Shown here one piece after another: positions 42,855-52,991 of a stretch of 64,000 nucleotides of DNA. Positions within the stretch are counted from its first letter, which is position 1; each line of letters opens with the position of its first letter. The notes below the pieces were generated by a model. The model did no database searches and had not been told where the DNA came from. It saw nothing but the letters and a program-made list of their open reading frames with translations. Position numbers and translations under genes: made by a program. Source of the DNA: Prochlorococcus sp. MIT 1341 (GTDB lineage: Bacteria > Cyanobacteriota > Cyanobacteriia > PCC-6307 > Cyanobiaceae). The stretch spans positions 721,001 through 785,000 of the forward strand of contig NZ_CP139304.1 of the NCBI RefSeq assembly GCF_034092415.1, written 5' to 3'.

Positions 42855-43598
42855 GGCATCCCTCCGGTGCCTATAGATAAAAGCAAGTTAGGAACAAGAA
42901 CAGAATCAGCAAACCTTATTCCGACTTTTCTTTTTAAGCCGAAGAAATTTGTCGATTACGAAACAGCTCTAAAATGGCAGCAGAACTGGCAAAAACACTT
43001 ATTTGAAGCTAAAAAAACAGCCCAGGCAATTTGGCTATTGGAGCATCCACTTTGTTACACAATGGGTAAAGGGTCCACTGAAAAAAATTTGCTTTTCGAC
43101 CCACTAACTTCACAATGGCCTCTCTACAAAATAAATCGTGGTGGCGAAGTAACTTGTCATATGCCTGGACAATTAGTTGCATATCCCGTTTTAGACCTAA
43201 GAAAATATCAAACTGATTTGCATTGGTACTTGCGTAAACTCGAGGCAGTCTTAATTAACGTGCTTACAAATATGGGCTTGGTGGGGAAGAGGCGCAAAGG
43301 CTTGACAGGGGTATGGATAGAAGATCGAAAGGTCGCATCGATAGGAGTTAGTTGCCGTCGTTGGGTAACTCAACATGGACTAGCACTTAATGTCAATTGC
43401 GACATGGAGGCATTTAGAGCGGTTGTGCCATGTGGCCTGGTAAACCATCCCATGGGCAAAATAAATGATTGGATTCCTGGGATAACCGTTGAAGAAGTTA
43501 AACCTCTTTTGATGCAATCCTTTAAAAAGCACTTTCACTTGGACTGGAAGAAAATGGAGTCTTTAGAAAGCTCAGAAGAATTTTCTTCTTATTTTTAG
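42837..43598 (+). CDS. lipB: octanoyltransferase (lipoate biosynthesis)
   Basis: A 253-residue enzyme transferring octanoyl from ACP to lipoyl domains. The motif RGGEVTCHMPGQL, the catalytic Lys in KVASIGVSC and the catalytic Cys in VVPCGLVNHP are seen. Lipoate is required by PdhC (46285). The ATG at 42837 overlaps the divergent hpf by 18 bp; a GTG at 42867 (PIDKSKLG) would avoid the overlap and is a good alternative. Confidence 0.93.
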   Translation: MDQQLHGIPPVPIDKSKLGTRTESANLIPTFLFKPKKFVDYETALKWQQNWQKHLFEAKKTAQAIWLLEHPLCYTMGKGSTEKNLLFDPLTSQWPLYKINRGGEVTCHMPGQLVAYPVLDLRKYQTDLHWYLRKLEAVLINVLTNMGLVGKRRKGLTGVWIEDRKVASIGVSCRRWVTQHGLALNVNCDMEAFRAVVPCGLVNHPMGKINDWIPGITVEEVKPLLMQSFKKHFHLDWKKMESLESSEEFSSYF

Positions 43599-43625
43599 AC
43601 CATATGGAAAGAAACGTTTTTAAAG

Positions 43626-45614
43626 ATGAAATTATTAAGAGGTCTGCATAGGGTCTTAATGCAAGCAAAGGAATCTAAATTGGCAAAATCGAGTTGGAAG
43701 AGGCATTGGAAAGAGAAAAAAGCTCTCTCTAGTCGTACTCATTTTGAGAGCATTGGCCGAGTAGACCAAATTTGGCCTTGGTTAGCAGCTCGCTATTGCG
43801 ACTTAGTTGCAGTAGATGCACCACATGCTGCTCATCCAGAAAATTTTTCCTACTTTGAGCTCGCCGAAACAATAGGATTTGCAGCCTCAGCTTTTTATGG
43901 GTTAGGGACCAAAAAAGGGGACGTCATAGCCCTTTTTGCAGAAAACAGTCCTCGATGGTTAATTGCTGATCAAGCATTAATGCGACTAGATGCAGCAAAT
44001 GCGGTACGAGGAGCTTCCGCTCCATTGGAAGAGCTTCGCTATATCCTCGAAGACTCAGGGTCAAGTGGTCTGATAGTACAAAGCGCAGAATTATGGAAGC
44101 AGCTTGCACTAACTAAAGAACAAAAAAGTAAACTTAAATTTGTCCTTCAATTAGAAGGCGAAGCGGAACTTGGAATAATGGGGTGGGGTGATTTTTTAGA
44201 AAGCGGAAAAGGGAAGAAAGCTATAGAAATAACCAATCAGAGAGGCATGGATTCGTCAAATTCGACTATGGCAACAATCCTCTATACCTCTGGGACGACA
44301 GGTCAACCTAAAGGGGTACCTCTCAAGCACTCAAACCTTATTCATCAAATCAAATCTCTAGCTTGCATAGCCCATCCTTTACCAGGTGCTCCTGTACTCA
44401 GTGTGTTGCCTATCTGGCACGCATATGAAAGGAGTGCAGAATATTATTTTTTTTCCTGTGGTTGTACACAGACTTATACAACTATTAAACACCTTAAGAA
44501 TGACTTGGTAAAAATTAAACCAATAGTGATGGTTACGGTTCCCCGTCTCTGGGAAGCCGTGCAAATGGGGTTTGATGATGCAGTAAAAAAAATGCCTAAG
44601 CTAAGACAATTGGTTCTCAAAACAGCCTTAACCAACAGCAAAGCGCACACAAAATCATGGAGAACAACGCGTAATTTGCTTTTACAGCCAGTCAATCCCC
44701 TAAAAAGACTGTTTGCTTTTTGCGAATGCTCCTTTCGTTGGCCCTTCCATAGATTTGCATCAGGAATGATTTGGCCCAAAGTTTTAGCACAGTTGTGTGG
44801 AGGAAGATTACGGTTCCCTATCAATGGAGGCGGTGCAATAGCTCCACATGTTGATTCTTTTTTTGAATCATTGGGAGTCGAAATGCTTGTTGGGTATGGG
44901 CTTACAGAAACAAGTCCTGTTGTGAGTTGCCGTAGGCCTTGGCGAAATATTCGAGGTAGTTCTGGGCTGCCACTTCCAGGTACTCAATTCAAAATCGTTA
45001 ACCCCGAAAATAAAACCCCTTTGAAGTTTCGAGAACGAGGCCTTGTATTGGTAAAAGGACCACAAGTAATGAATGGTTATCTCGGGAAGCCAGACGCAAC
45101 AAAGAAGGTACTTGATAAGGACGGGTGGTTTAACACAGGCGATCTTGGGATGCTTTTACCTGATGGATCAATAGTTATAACGGGTCGAGCTAAGGACACA
45201 ATCGTCCTTAGTAATGGAGAAAATATTGAACCTGGGCCACTTGAAGAGACCCTATTGAGCAGTCCCCTTGTTGAGCAAGTAATGCTTGTTGGACAAGACG
45301 AACGTCTTCTTGGGGCTTTAATTGTTCCTAATCTTGAAGAAATTAAACTATGGGCAACTCAAAAAGGCATTGCATTACCTAATGATTTTCCTGGCACTGC
45401 ATCAGAGAAAGCTCTTCTCAAATCCCTTCGAGGGGATCTAAATCTTCTTTTAGCTAATCGAAGGGGAGCAAGGGTAGAAGAAAGACTTGTCGGGTTGGCT
45501 TTTGTTGAACCTTTTACTATCGAGAATGGCCTCCTAACACAGACTCTTAAACAACGTCGTGAAAGGATTTCTGAAAGGGATCAACTGGAAATAAAGGCGA
45601 TTTATAGCCGATGA
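43626..45614 (+). CDS. aas: long-chain acyl-CoA/acyl-ACP synthetase (AMP-binding)
   Basis: A 662-residue adenylate-forming enzyme that activates free fatty acids. The P-loop is TILYTSGTTGQPKGVPL, motif A5 is GYGLTETSPVV, the ATP-binding Asp is in GWFNTGDLG, and the C-terminal Lys region is ITGRAKDTIVLSNGENIEP. In cyanobacteria this enzyme (Aas) recycles fatty acids through ACP. It follows lipB closely on the same strand. Confidence 0.9.
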   Translation: MKLLRGLHRVLMQAKESKLAKSSWKRHWKEKKALSSRTHFESIGRVDQIWPWLAARYCDLVAVDAPHAAHPENFSYFELAETIGFAASAFYGLGTKKGDVIALFAENSPRWLIADQALMRLDAANAVRGASAPLEELRYILEDSGSSGLIVQSAELWKQLALTKEQKSKLKFVLQLEGEAELGIMGWGDFLESGKGKKAIEITNQRGMDSSNSTMATILYTSGTTGQPKGVPLKHSNLIHQIKSLACIAHPLPGAPVLSVLPIWHAYERSAEYYFFSCGCTQTYTTIKHLKNDLVKIKPIVMVTVPRLWEAVQMGFDDAVKKMPKLRQLVLKTALTNSKAHTKSWRTTRNLLLQPVNPLKRLFAFCECSFRWPFHRFASGMIWPKVLAQLCGGRLRFPINGGGAIAPHVDSFFESLGVEMLVGYGLTETSPVVSCRRPWRNIRGSSGLPLPGTQFKIVNPENKTPLKFRERGLVLVKGPQVMNGYLGKPDATKKVLDKDGWFNTGDLGMLLPDGSIVITGRAKDTIVLSNGENIEPGPLEETLLSSPLVEQVMLVGQDERLLGALIVPNLEEIKLWATQKGIALPNDFPGTASEKALLKSLRGDLNLLLANRRGARVEERLVGLAFVEPFTIENGLLTQTLKQRRERISERDQLEIKAIYSR

Positions 45615-45672
45615 GCTATTTTGCGCAAGTTACTCTTCTTACTAAGAAGTTAAACTTTTATTCAATTTTTTC

Positions 45673-46116
45673 ATGACTGAGGGGCACGTCCTGACTATTA
45701 AACGGTCAATTACCGTCAAAGCGGTAGTGACACCATCCTGGAAAGAAGAAGCCGAAAAAGAACTGAGCAATGCCATTTCAGCCTCTGATCAACAGCTGGC
45801 GCAATTAGAGCAAGAAGGTCAGCAATTTATCAATGAAGTCCGTAATCAAAGTGCAAACCCTTTAGACCCACGGGTTCAAGAACAAGTTGGACAAATTCAG
45901 CAACAAGTTGCTGCAAAGAGGTCAGAAATTGAAGAACAAAAAAGAAATTTGCTGCAACAACAGGTTCAAATTCGTGAATTGGAGATGGAGCAAATTGTTG
46001 AACAAGGTCAGATAGAGAGTCTGTGCGAACTAACAGTTGGAGAAAACCTAGTAAAAAAAATGCAAGTCTCCATAACCGTTCGTGATGGTGTAGTGGAATC
46101 TATTGATGAAAACTGA
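45673..46116 (+). CDS. YlqD family protein, coiled coil
   Basis: A 147-residue cyanobacterial/Firmicutes YlqD-like protein. The N-terminal strand LTIKRSITVKAVVTPSWKEE and the C-terminal KKMQVSITVRDGVV flank a glutamine-rich coiled coil (residues about 25-110). Function unknown. It is located between the acyl synthetase and pdhC, conserved in picocyanobacteria as far as I recall. Confidence 0.78.
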   Translation: MTEGHVLTIKRSITVKAVVTPSWKEEAEKELSNAISASDQQLAQLEQEGQQFINEVRNQSANPLDPRVQEQVGQIQQQVAAKRSEIEEQKRNLLQQQVQIRELEMEQIVEQGQIESLCELTVGENLVKKMQVSITVRDGVVESIDEN

Positions 46117-46284
46117 ACAATCCCTATACCGTAATCAACGCATACTTCAAAAAGAAATTTGTTTGTGCTGCCGATAGAACTAAAATTGTGTTAATAGGGC
46201 TTTACTCTTCTGCTCATCTGCTTACATGGACTGAGGCAAAGGTGAAATCCTTTCTCTAAAGAACGGGCATCAAATCAACGAACT

Positions 46285-47655
46285 ATGGCAACTCACGACA
46301 TCTTCATGCCTGCTCTTAGCTCAACTATGACGGAAGGCAAAATCGTTGAATGGCTTAAGAAACCTGGAGAAAAAGTTGGACGAGGTGAATCTGTCTTGGT
46401 AGTTGAATCAGACAAAGCCGATATGGATGTTGAATCCTTTCAAGAAGGCTATCTTGCCGCAGTTTTGATGCCCGCAGGCAGTACTGCCCCTGTGGGTGAA
46501 ACCATCGGATTAATTGTCGAAAGCGAGGATGAGATTGCTTCTGTCCAAGGGAAAGCACCTCAACCATCCATCTCAGACTCTCCACAACCAAAAGCAACTC
46601 CAGTCTCTACTCCTAAATCTGAATCAACTTCAGATTCGCAAACTGCTATTGACGAAAATGAAAAACTTGAAGATCAATCCAAAACTCTTCCTAGACAAGT
46701 ACCTCAAGTAAAAAACACTGGAAGGATAGTAGCTTCACCTCGGGCTAAAAAGCTGGCCTCCCAAAAAGGCGTTGACCTTTCAACCATCCATGGGAGCGGA
46801 CCTCATGGTCGTATTCAAGTAGAAGATGTTCAAAGAGCGACTGGACAGCCAATTAGCGTCCCATGGGTGGCAGAAAGCAATGCCCCTGCAACACTTCCAG
46901 AAGATCGAATAACTAAAAGCAATTCTCCTAAAGAAAGCAGTCCTTCCTCTAACTCTTTAAAAGGGAAAAGCTTTGGAACACCAGGGCAAGTAGTTGCTTT
47001 TAACACGCTGCAGCAGGCAGTAAATCGCAATATGGAAGCAAGTTTAGCCACCCCATGTTTTCACGTTGGTTATACAATTTCTACTGATTCCTTAGATACC
47101 CTTTATAAGGAAGTCAAACCCAATGGGGTTACAATGACTGCCCTATTGGCTAAAGCAATTGGATTAACCCTTGCAAGACATCCTCAAGTAAATGCTGCAA
47201 AGAATGAAGAAGGGATGTCATACCCAGATCAAATAAATGTCGCAGTGGCAGTAGCGATGGAAGACGGCGGATTGATTACACCTGTTCTACAAAATGTTGA
47301 TAAAACAAACTTGATCGAGTTGTCCAAACAATGGTCGGATTTAGTAAAAAGATCTAGAGCTAAACAGCTTCAGCCTGAGGAATATTCAAGCGGAACCTTT
47401 ACTTTATCCAACCTAGGAATGTTTGGAGTGGATCGTTTTGATGCAATTTTGCCTCCTGGTACAGGAGCGATTCTTGCAGTTGCAGCCTCTAGAGCAGTTG
47501 TTGTGGCAAATAAAAATGGATCAATTTCAGTAAAACGTCAGATGCAAGTAAATTTGACTGCTGATCACCGGGTGATTTATGGAGCGGATGGAGCAGCTTT
47601 CCTTAAAGATCTTGCCGATTTAATTGAAAATCGAACAGAATCAATACTCGCTTAA
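46285..47655 (+). CDS. pdhC: pyruvate dehydrogenase E2, dihydrolipoamide acetyltransferase
   Basis: A 456-residue subunit. One lipoyl domain with the lipoylated Lys in VESDKADMDV (about residue 44), a Pro/Ser/Lys-rich linker, a peripheral-subunit-binding domain (SPRAKKLASQKGVDLSTIHG, about 150-170), a second linker, then the catalytic acyltransferase domain with DHRVIYGADG. It transfers acetyl to CoA; lipB and hpf neighbours reflect only loose linkage. Single-lipoyl form as in other cyanobacteria. Confidence 0.95.
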   Translation: MATHDIFMPALSSTMTEGKIVEWLKKPGEKVGRGESVLVVESDKADMDVESFQEGYLAAVLMPAGSTAPVGETIGLIVESEDEIASVQGKAPQPSISDSPQPKATPVSTPKSESTSDSQTAIDENEKLEDQSKTLPRQVPQVKNTGRIVASPRAKKLASQKGVDLSTIHGSGPHGRIQVEDVQRATGQPISVPWVAESNAPATLPEDRITKSNSPKESSPSSNSLKGKSFGTPGQVVAFNTLQQAVNRNMEASLATPCFHVGYTISTDSLDTLYKEVKPNGVTMTALLAKAIGLTLARHPQVNAAKNEEGMSYPDQINVAVAVAMEDGGLITPVLQNVDKTNLIELSKQWSDLVKRSRAKQLQPEEYSSGTFTLSNLGMFGVDRFDAILPPGTGAILAVAASRAVVVANKNGSISVKRQMQVNLTADHRVIYGADGAAFLKDLADLIENRTESILA

Positions 47656-47707
47656 TTGGAGCTTTACACTTTTTGTTTAGCGATCCGTATAGTTTTTAAA
47701 TTTACGC

Positions 47708-48823
47708 GTGGCAGATAGAAAAGATTTCTTGCTTAGTTCCTATAACTATGTGCTTCCTTCTGAACGCATAGCACAAAGACCTGTTGAGCCACGACATGCA
47801 GCTGGGCTTTTGATAGTGGGAGATAAAAACTTTGGCACTACGGGTACTAAACATGCAAAAGTTTGGGATTGGCTAAATGAATTAAAACCTAATGATTTAA
47901 TTGTCTTGAATGACACTCGTGTATTAAAGGCTAGGTTAAAGGTTCGACGCCTAAATGGTGGATTAGCAGAACTACTAGTCCTTGAGCCTAAGGGGCAAGG
48001 ACAATGGTTGTGCCTAGCAAGACCTGCTAAAAAACTACGCCCAAACGAAACCATCTGGTTAGAAGCTCTTGAACAGGAGCCTCTTCCCCTGAAAGTTATA
48101 AGTAACGACTCCAGCTCTGGGGGCAAAATTATTGAATTTCCCATTTGCTATTCAGATGCAAAGAGCATAGAAGTTTTGTTGGAGCGATATGGAGAAGTAC
48201 CTTTGCCACCGTATATCGCAAGCCATGATAAGAACGATGAAGCTCGATACCAAACAAGATACGCAGCTCACCCTGGAGCAGTAGCAGCACCAACAGCAGG
48301 TCTTCACTTAAGTGATGAGCTGCTAAAGGCTCTTGCTAAAAAAGGGATCAAAAAGACGACAATCACCTTGCACGTTGGGTTAGGCACGTTTAGACCGGTC
48401 GACGCAGAAGACCTCTCTAACCTTCAATTACATAGTGAATGGATTGAAGTCAAAAAGGATGCAGTAGAAGCTGTCGCAGAATGCCGTATTACTAATGGAA
48501 GAGTTATTGCCGTTGGCACTACAAGCGTAAGAGCGCTCGAAGGAGCAGCGTCCGCAGGTGACGGCAGGCTGCGAGAATTTAGAGGGCCTGTGAATTTAGT
48601 AATTAAACCTGGTTACAGGTTCTCAGTAGTAGATGGGCTGTTAACCAATTTTCATTTACCTAAAAGTTCACTTCTTTTTCTCGTAAGTGCGTTAATCGGC
48701 CGTGAACGTCTATTAGCACTCTATGAAGAAGCCATTGAGCACCAATACCGATTTTTCTCTTATGGGGATGCAATGTGGATCCCTCCTGAAGCCGTGCTTC
48801 TAGAAGCGAAGCCTAGAAACTAA
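47708..48823 (+). CDS. queA: tRNA preQ1(34) S-adenosylmethionine ribosyltransferase-isomerase
   Basis: A 371-residue enzyme making epoxyqueuosine in t[51 protein letters not shown] and [11 protein letters not shown] are family signatures. Start is a GTG at 47708. It ends in a 4-bp overlap with the convergent cysK. Confidence 0.95.
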   Translation: MADRKDFLLSSYNYVLPSERIAQRPVEPRHAAGLLIVGDKNFGTTGTKHAKVWDWLNELKPNDLIVLNDTRVLKARLKVRRLNGGLAELLVLEPKGQGQWLCLARPAKKLRPNETIWLEALEQEPLPLKVISNDSSSGGKIIEFPICYSDAKSIEVLLERYGEVPLPPYIASHDKNDEARYQTRYAAHPGAVAAPTAGLHLSDELLKALAKKGIKKTTITLHVGLGTFRPVDAEDLSNLQLHSEWIEVKKDAVEAVAECRITNGRVIAVGTTSVRALEGAASAGDGRLREFRGPVNLVIKPGYRFSVVDGLLTNFHLPKSSLLFLVSALIGRERLLALYEEAIEHQYRFFSYGDAMWIPPEAVLLEAKPRN

Positions 48824-49806
48824 GCCGCAGTAGGCTCCTGAATAATCCCAGTAGGAACAGTCTCAAATAAGATTGATGAAAGATAACGTTCTGCCATGTC
48901 CGGGAGAATAACAACAATTGTTTTCCCTTCATACTCCGCCTTTTCTGCCAATCTAATTGCAGCAACAGCAGCTGCTCCACAAGAGATACCAACCAAAAGG
49001 CCTTCTTCCTGTGCCAAGCGTAGTGCCATAGCTACCGACTCTTCATTGGACACCTGCTCAACCTTGTCTACAACAGAAAGATCCAAATTCTTGGGAATAA
49101 ACCCTGCTCCTATACCTTGGATTTTATGAGGTCCAGGTTTGATCTCTTCTCCATTTAGAGTTTGTGTGATCACAGGACTATGAGAAGGCTCTACTGCAAC
49201 TGAAAGAATCGATTTACCTTGCTGTTGCTTGATATAGCGTGAGACGCCAGTAATCGTCCCCCCTGTGCCTACACCAGCAACTAGAACATCAATTTGTCCG
49301 TCACAGTCATTCCAGATCTCTGGTCCGGTTGTTTTGAAGTGAATGTCTGGATTAGCAGGATTCTCGAACTGTCCAGGCATGAAATACTTATCGGAATCAC
49401 TCTCAGCGATTTCCTTTGCTCGAGCAATTGCTCCAGGCATTCCCTTAGCGGCCTCAGTGAGGATAATCTCCGCGCCAAGAACAGCCATAACTCTGCGCCG
49501 CTCTATGGACATTGATTCCGGCATAGTAAGAATCAACTTGTAGCCACGAGCTGCAGCGGTAAAAGCAAGTGCAATACCTGTGTTACCTGAAGTAGGTTCA
49601 ACGATAGTTTTTTCTTTTGTCAGAACACCTCGTTTTTCTGCATCCCAAATCATGTTTGCACCAATTCTGCACTTAACGCTATAGGCAGGATTTCGACCTT
49701 CTATCTTGGCAAGAACTGTTGCCTTGCAGTTCTCAGTAACCGAATGGAGCTTGACTAATGGCGTGTTCCCAATCGCCAGGCTGTTGTCTTCGTAAATGCG
49801 TGACAT
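48820..49806 (-). CDS. cysK: cysteine synthase A
   Basis: A 328-residue O-acetylserine sulfhydrylase (PLP fold type II). The PLP Lys is in YSVKCRIG (about 44), the substrate loop is [10 protein letters not shown], and the phosphate cup is [11 protein letters not shown]. It supplies cysteine to the downstream cystathionine synthase enzymes of the same strand (metB cluster upstream). Confidence 0.96.
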   Translation of the reverse strand: MSRIYEDNSLAIGNTPLVKLHSVTENCKATVLAKIEGRNPAYSVKCRIGANMIWDAEKRGVLTKEKTIVEPTSGNTGIALAFTAAARGYKLILTMPESMSIERRRVMAVLGAEIILTEAAKGMPGAIARAKEIAESDSDKYFMPGQFENPANPDIHFKTTGPEIWNDCDGQIDVLVAGVGTGGTITGVSRYIKQQQGKSILSVAVEPSHSPVITQTLNGEEIKPGPHKIQGIGAGFIPKNLDLSVVDKVEQVSNEESVAMALRLAQEEGLLVGISCGAAAVAAIRLAEKAEYEGKTIVVILPDMAERYLSSILFETVPTGIIQEPTAA

Positions 49807-49879
49807 GTTTCAATAAAGAATTGATTTAATAGTTAGCTTGAATTTATAGCTTCTGCATGATCTTGATGTAATGGATGTC

Positions 49880-51349
49880 TTAATTCTCAAGCGCAACTTT
49901 AAATTTTTCCCAAAGTATGTCTGAATCTTCCAAGCCAACTGATACCCGAATCAAATGCGAGGGGACTCCACATTCTTCAGCCCAACTCAATTCGCCGTAA
50001 TGAGCAAGCAAAACATATGGACAGACCAATGTGAAATTCGTCCCAAGACTTGGTCCTTTGCAAACTCTAATAGAATCATAAAATTTCCTTGCTTTTGGAA
50101 GGCCCCCAATTAGTTCAAATGAAAGCAGGCAACCATATCCAGAACCTTCTCGCATTAGCTTTTTGAAGTTAAGACATGTCCCAGGATGAAGAACTCTCGC
50201 CACCGCAGGATGACTAGATAAGCGATCCGCCAGCTGAGCACAAGCCTTATTAAGCTTTGGCAAACGGACAGCAACATCTCTACTTGCTATTTCAAGCTCA
50301 ATAGAATCAGATGCACCAAGGACTGATAAAGGTTTAGAAAGTTTTTCAGATAGCACCCTCCTCCATCGAGATTTAGGACTAACTACCAATGAACCAGCAA
50401 GTATGTCCCCTCTTCCCGCAAAACTCTTAGTTAATGAACTAAAAATCAAATCTGCATAGGGAAGTGCATCAATATTTAATGCAGAGCCAATTGTGTCATC
50501 CGCAATAATTAGAACACCTCTTTCATGAGCTATATCGGCTACTAGAGGTAGATCTATGCATTGCAGCATGGGGTTACTTGGTAGTTCTACAACAAGCGCC
50601 GAAGGCTTTTTCTTTTCCAGTTCTGCAATTAAAGCTTCTCGATCTGTTCTAAGTAAAAGTGTGCTTCCTTTGAAAACTACTGAAGGAAGTTTCAAAACAT
50701 CTACATAGGGGAAGCCAAGTTGAAGAGTTGGTTTATCAGGGAATAATTCATTAACTGCAAAAAGAGCTGCATAGAAGGCCGCCATCCCTGATGGATGGAG
50801 ATAAATCAGGTCTCTTTCACATTGATAAATCTCTGCTAATCGAGATTTCAAAGTAAATCTTGCATCAGCCACAATCTTGATCACAGGTTCAGGCTCCTTA
50901 CCAAGAGCAATGGCGGCTTCACGAGAAGATGCTCCTAAACCGGAGTGTTGCCAAAAAGCCTTTGCAGGGATTGCCGAATCAGAATCGGTAAGTAGACATT
51001 GCAGACCAAGGACTTCTCTTACTTCGCATTTACCAAATGGTTGACTATTTTTGCAATGGAATTTTGCAAGAGTAGCTATCTCTTTTGTGGGATAAGGCCA
51101 AGCATTGATATAAACAGGGTCTTGCAAACGCAAGGCATTAGTTGCTAATTCCGCTACTAATGGATTAAAGCCAAATCGTGGGTATATCGCCTTTAAGGAG
51201 TTAAGGCAATCACTATTCTTTTCTTCATAATCAATTACATCTTGCCATCTTGGTAGTGCCACAGAAACTGCATGGGGGCTATCAGGTAGCGCTTCACCTA
51301 AATCAGTACCTTCCCAGCATGGCTCTTTAAGAAGATCGCGAGGAGTCAC
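49880..51349 (-). CDS. cystathionine gamma-synthase-like PLP enzyme (long form)
   Basis: A 489-residue Cys/Met-metabolism PLP enzyme with an N-terminal extension of about 100 residues compared with bacterial MetB. The PLP Lys is in SSLTKSFAGRGD. The beginning (HAVSVALPRWQDVIDYEEKN) resembles the fungal Str2-type cystathionine gamma-synthase. Its GTG overlaps the metB stop by 4 bp (GTGA), so the two are translationally coupled. It may form a heteromeric partner or a second transsulfuration activity. Confidence 0.82.
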   Translation of the reverse strand: MTPRDLLKEPCWEGTDLGEALPDSPHAVSVALPRWQDVIDYEEKNSDCLNSLKAIYPRFGFNPLVAELATNALRLQDPVYINAWPYPTKEIATLAKFHCKNSQPFGKCEVREVLGLQCLLTDSDSAIPAKAFWQHSGLGASSREAAIALGKEPEPVIKIVADARFTLKSRLAEIYQCERDLIYLHPSGMAAFYAALFAVNELFPDKPTLQLGFPYVDVLKLPSVVFKGSTLLLRTDREALIAELEKKKPSALVVELPSNPMLQCIDLPLVADIAHERGVLIIADDTIGSALNIDALPYADLIFSSLTKSFAGRGDILAGSLVVSPKSRWRRVLSEKLSKPLSVLGASDSIELEIASRDVAVRLPKLNKACAQLADRLSSHPAVARVLHPGTCLNFKKLMREGSGYGCLLSFELIGGLPKARKFYDSIRVCKGPSLGTNFTLVCPYVLLAHYGELSWAEECGVPSHLIRVSVGLEDSDILWEKFKVALEN

Positions 51350-52518
51350 TTTTTCAAAGTCTCAAGAGCTTGCATCAAGTCATCAGTAAGGTCCTTGAGG
51401 TCTTCACATCCAATAGATAGACGTATTAGCCCATCATCAATACCAAGCTTAAGCTTGGTGTCCCTATCAATATATGCATGCGTCATTGAGGCTGGATGAC
51501 ATACAAGGCTTTCGATCCCACCAAGACTCTCTGCCATAGTGAAATAATTCAAACTTTTGCAAATTTCATAAGTCTGATTTTGGGTTGCATTTATTTTAAG
51601 AGTAATAATTGACCCTCCAGCCTTCATTTGTTTGAGAGCAATTTCATATTGAGGGTGACTAGAAAGAAACGGATATCGAACCCATTCAATACCTGGATGA
51701 TTTAACAACTGCTGGGCAATCGCAAAGGCATTTTTACTTTGACGTTCAACGCGAAGAGGCATTGTTTTAATCCCTCGCGTAATCAACCAACAATCAAACG
51801 GGGAAGGTTGAAGTCCAAGTGCCTTTTGCGCAAAATCCAACTTCTTCTTCCATGTAGCATCCTCACTACAAATAGCCCCACCTAGAGCATCAGAATGACC
51901 ATTAATGTATTTAGTTGTACTACACAATGAAAGTGTTGCACCAAGCTCTAGAGGGCGCTGGAAAAGAGGTGTTGCAAATGTATTGTCTACAACTACTGGG
52001 GCTTTTACTTTAATGGCATAATCACATATTGCAGCAATATCGATTACTTTGAGCATTGGATTAGTAGGACTTTCCAACCATATCATTTTTGGCTTTAAAT
52101 CAATAATCTTAGAAAAATTTTTTTCGTCTGTAAAATCTACCCACACGGTCTTAATATCAAAACGTCTAAAAACTTCCTCGAATAAACGTACAGTACATCC
52201 ATAAAGGTTCTCTTCACAAAGCACCAAATCACCCTTTTCTAAAGTTGAGACAATTGCTGTAATTGCACTTACTCCAGAGGCAAGTACTGTTACGTATTTG
52301 CAGCTTTCTACCGAAGACAAAACAGATTCCAAAATTCGAAAGTTTGGGTTACCAGAACGGGTGTAATCAAATCCATGAAGGTTCCCATGGGCAAATGTTG
52401 CACTAGGGAAAATAGGTGGCATTACTGTGCCTGTCTCAGAAGCAAAACTTTCTCCATGATGAATCGATCGAGTATTGATCCCTGGTCCTTCATCATGATT
52501 TGACTTGACTTGATCCAC
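51346..52518 (-). CDS. metB: cystathionine gamma-synthase/lyase
   Basis: A 390-residue PLP enzyme of transsulfuration. The N-terminus shows NTRSIHHGE, and the PLP Lys is in CSTTKYINGHSDALGG; TYTRSGNPN-type DYTRSGNPNFRILE and LASGVSAITA are standard. Start is a GTG at 52518. Whether it works as gamma-synthase or gamma-lyase cannot be decided from sequence. It is first of the metB - long CGS-like - cysK strand. Confidence 0.9.
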   Translation of the reverse strand: MDQVKSNHDEGPGINTRSIHHGESFASETGTVMPPIFPSATFAHGNLHGFDYTRSGNPNFRILESVLSSVESCKYVTVLASGVSAITAIVSTLEKGDLVLCEENLYGCTVRLFEEVFRRFDIKTVWVDFTDEKNFSKIIDLKPKMIWLESPTNPMLKVIDIAAICDYAIKVKAPVVVDNTFATPLFQRPLELGATLSLCSTTKYINGHSDALGGAICSEDATWKKKLDFAQKALGLQPSPFDCWLITRGIKTMPLRVERQSKNAFAIAQQLLNHPGIEWVRYPFLSSHPQYEIALKQMKAGGSIITLKINATQNQTYEICKSLNYFTMAESLGGIESLVCHPASMTHAYIDRDTKLKLGIDDGLIRLSIGCEDLKDLTDDLMQALETLKK

Positions 52519-52991
52519 AACTATGCAGGAACTTTATTTGGTTAAAGAGCGATATAAAAACCCTTGATTATTGCTTTCACAATAACTGGGCTTTTATAAC
52601 AGGGCAGAGTGAAAGCAACAATCAAAGCTGACACCAATAATGCCTGCTTCTTTAAGATAGATACTTCTTACAGTAATTTACACCTTAGCTTTGTTGCAAT
52701 AGATGGGTACAAATTCAAGCGACTTTTCTTTGAGCTCATGTTCAGGCATCTCTAGAACTTTGATCCTTGAACGAAATTTTCACTTACAAACACTGACTGA
52801 AAGTAAAGCTTTTATAACAGGGAGAACACTACTAAGGCATAACCTAATCGCTATGGAACAAAGGGTTTAAAGTCACCTCAAATAAAAATGGAGCATACCC
52901 CAAATACCATGAAGTATATGAAGCCCCAAATATCGAAAAGGGCATTTCCACCTGACTATCAGCGACCTTTACTCCTATTAGTACAAAATCC
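52519..52991. other. 473-bp divergent intergenic region with a repeated 15-mer
   Basis: GCTTTTATAACAGGG occurs at 52590-52604 and again at 52808-52822. A GTG-started frame of 48 codons (52609-52755) follows the first copy and ends FFELMFRHL; it could be a tiny gene or chance. No terminator or RNA is recognised. Confidence 0.5.
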
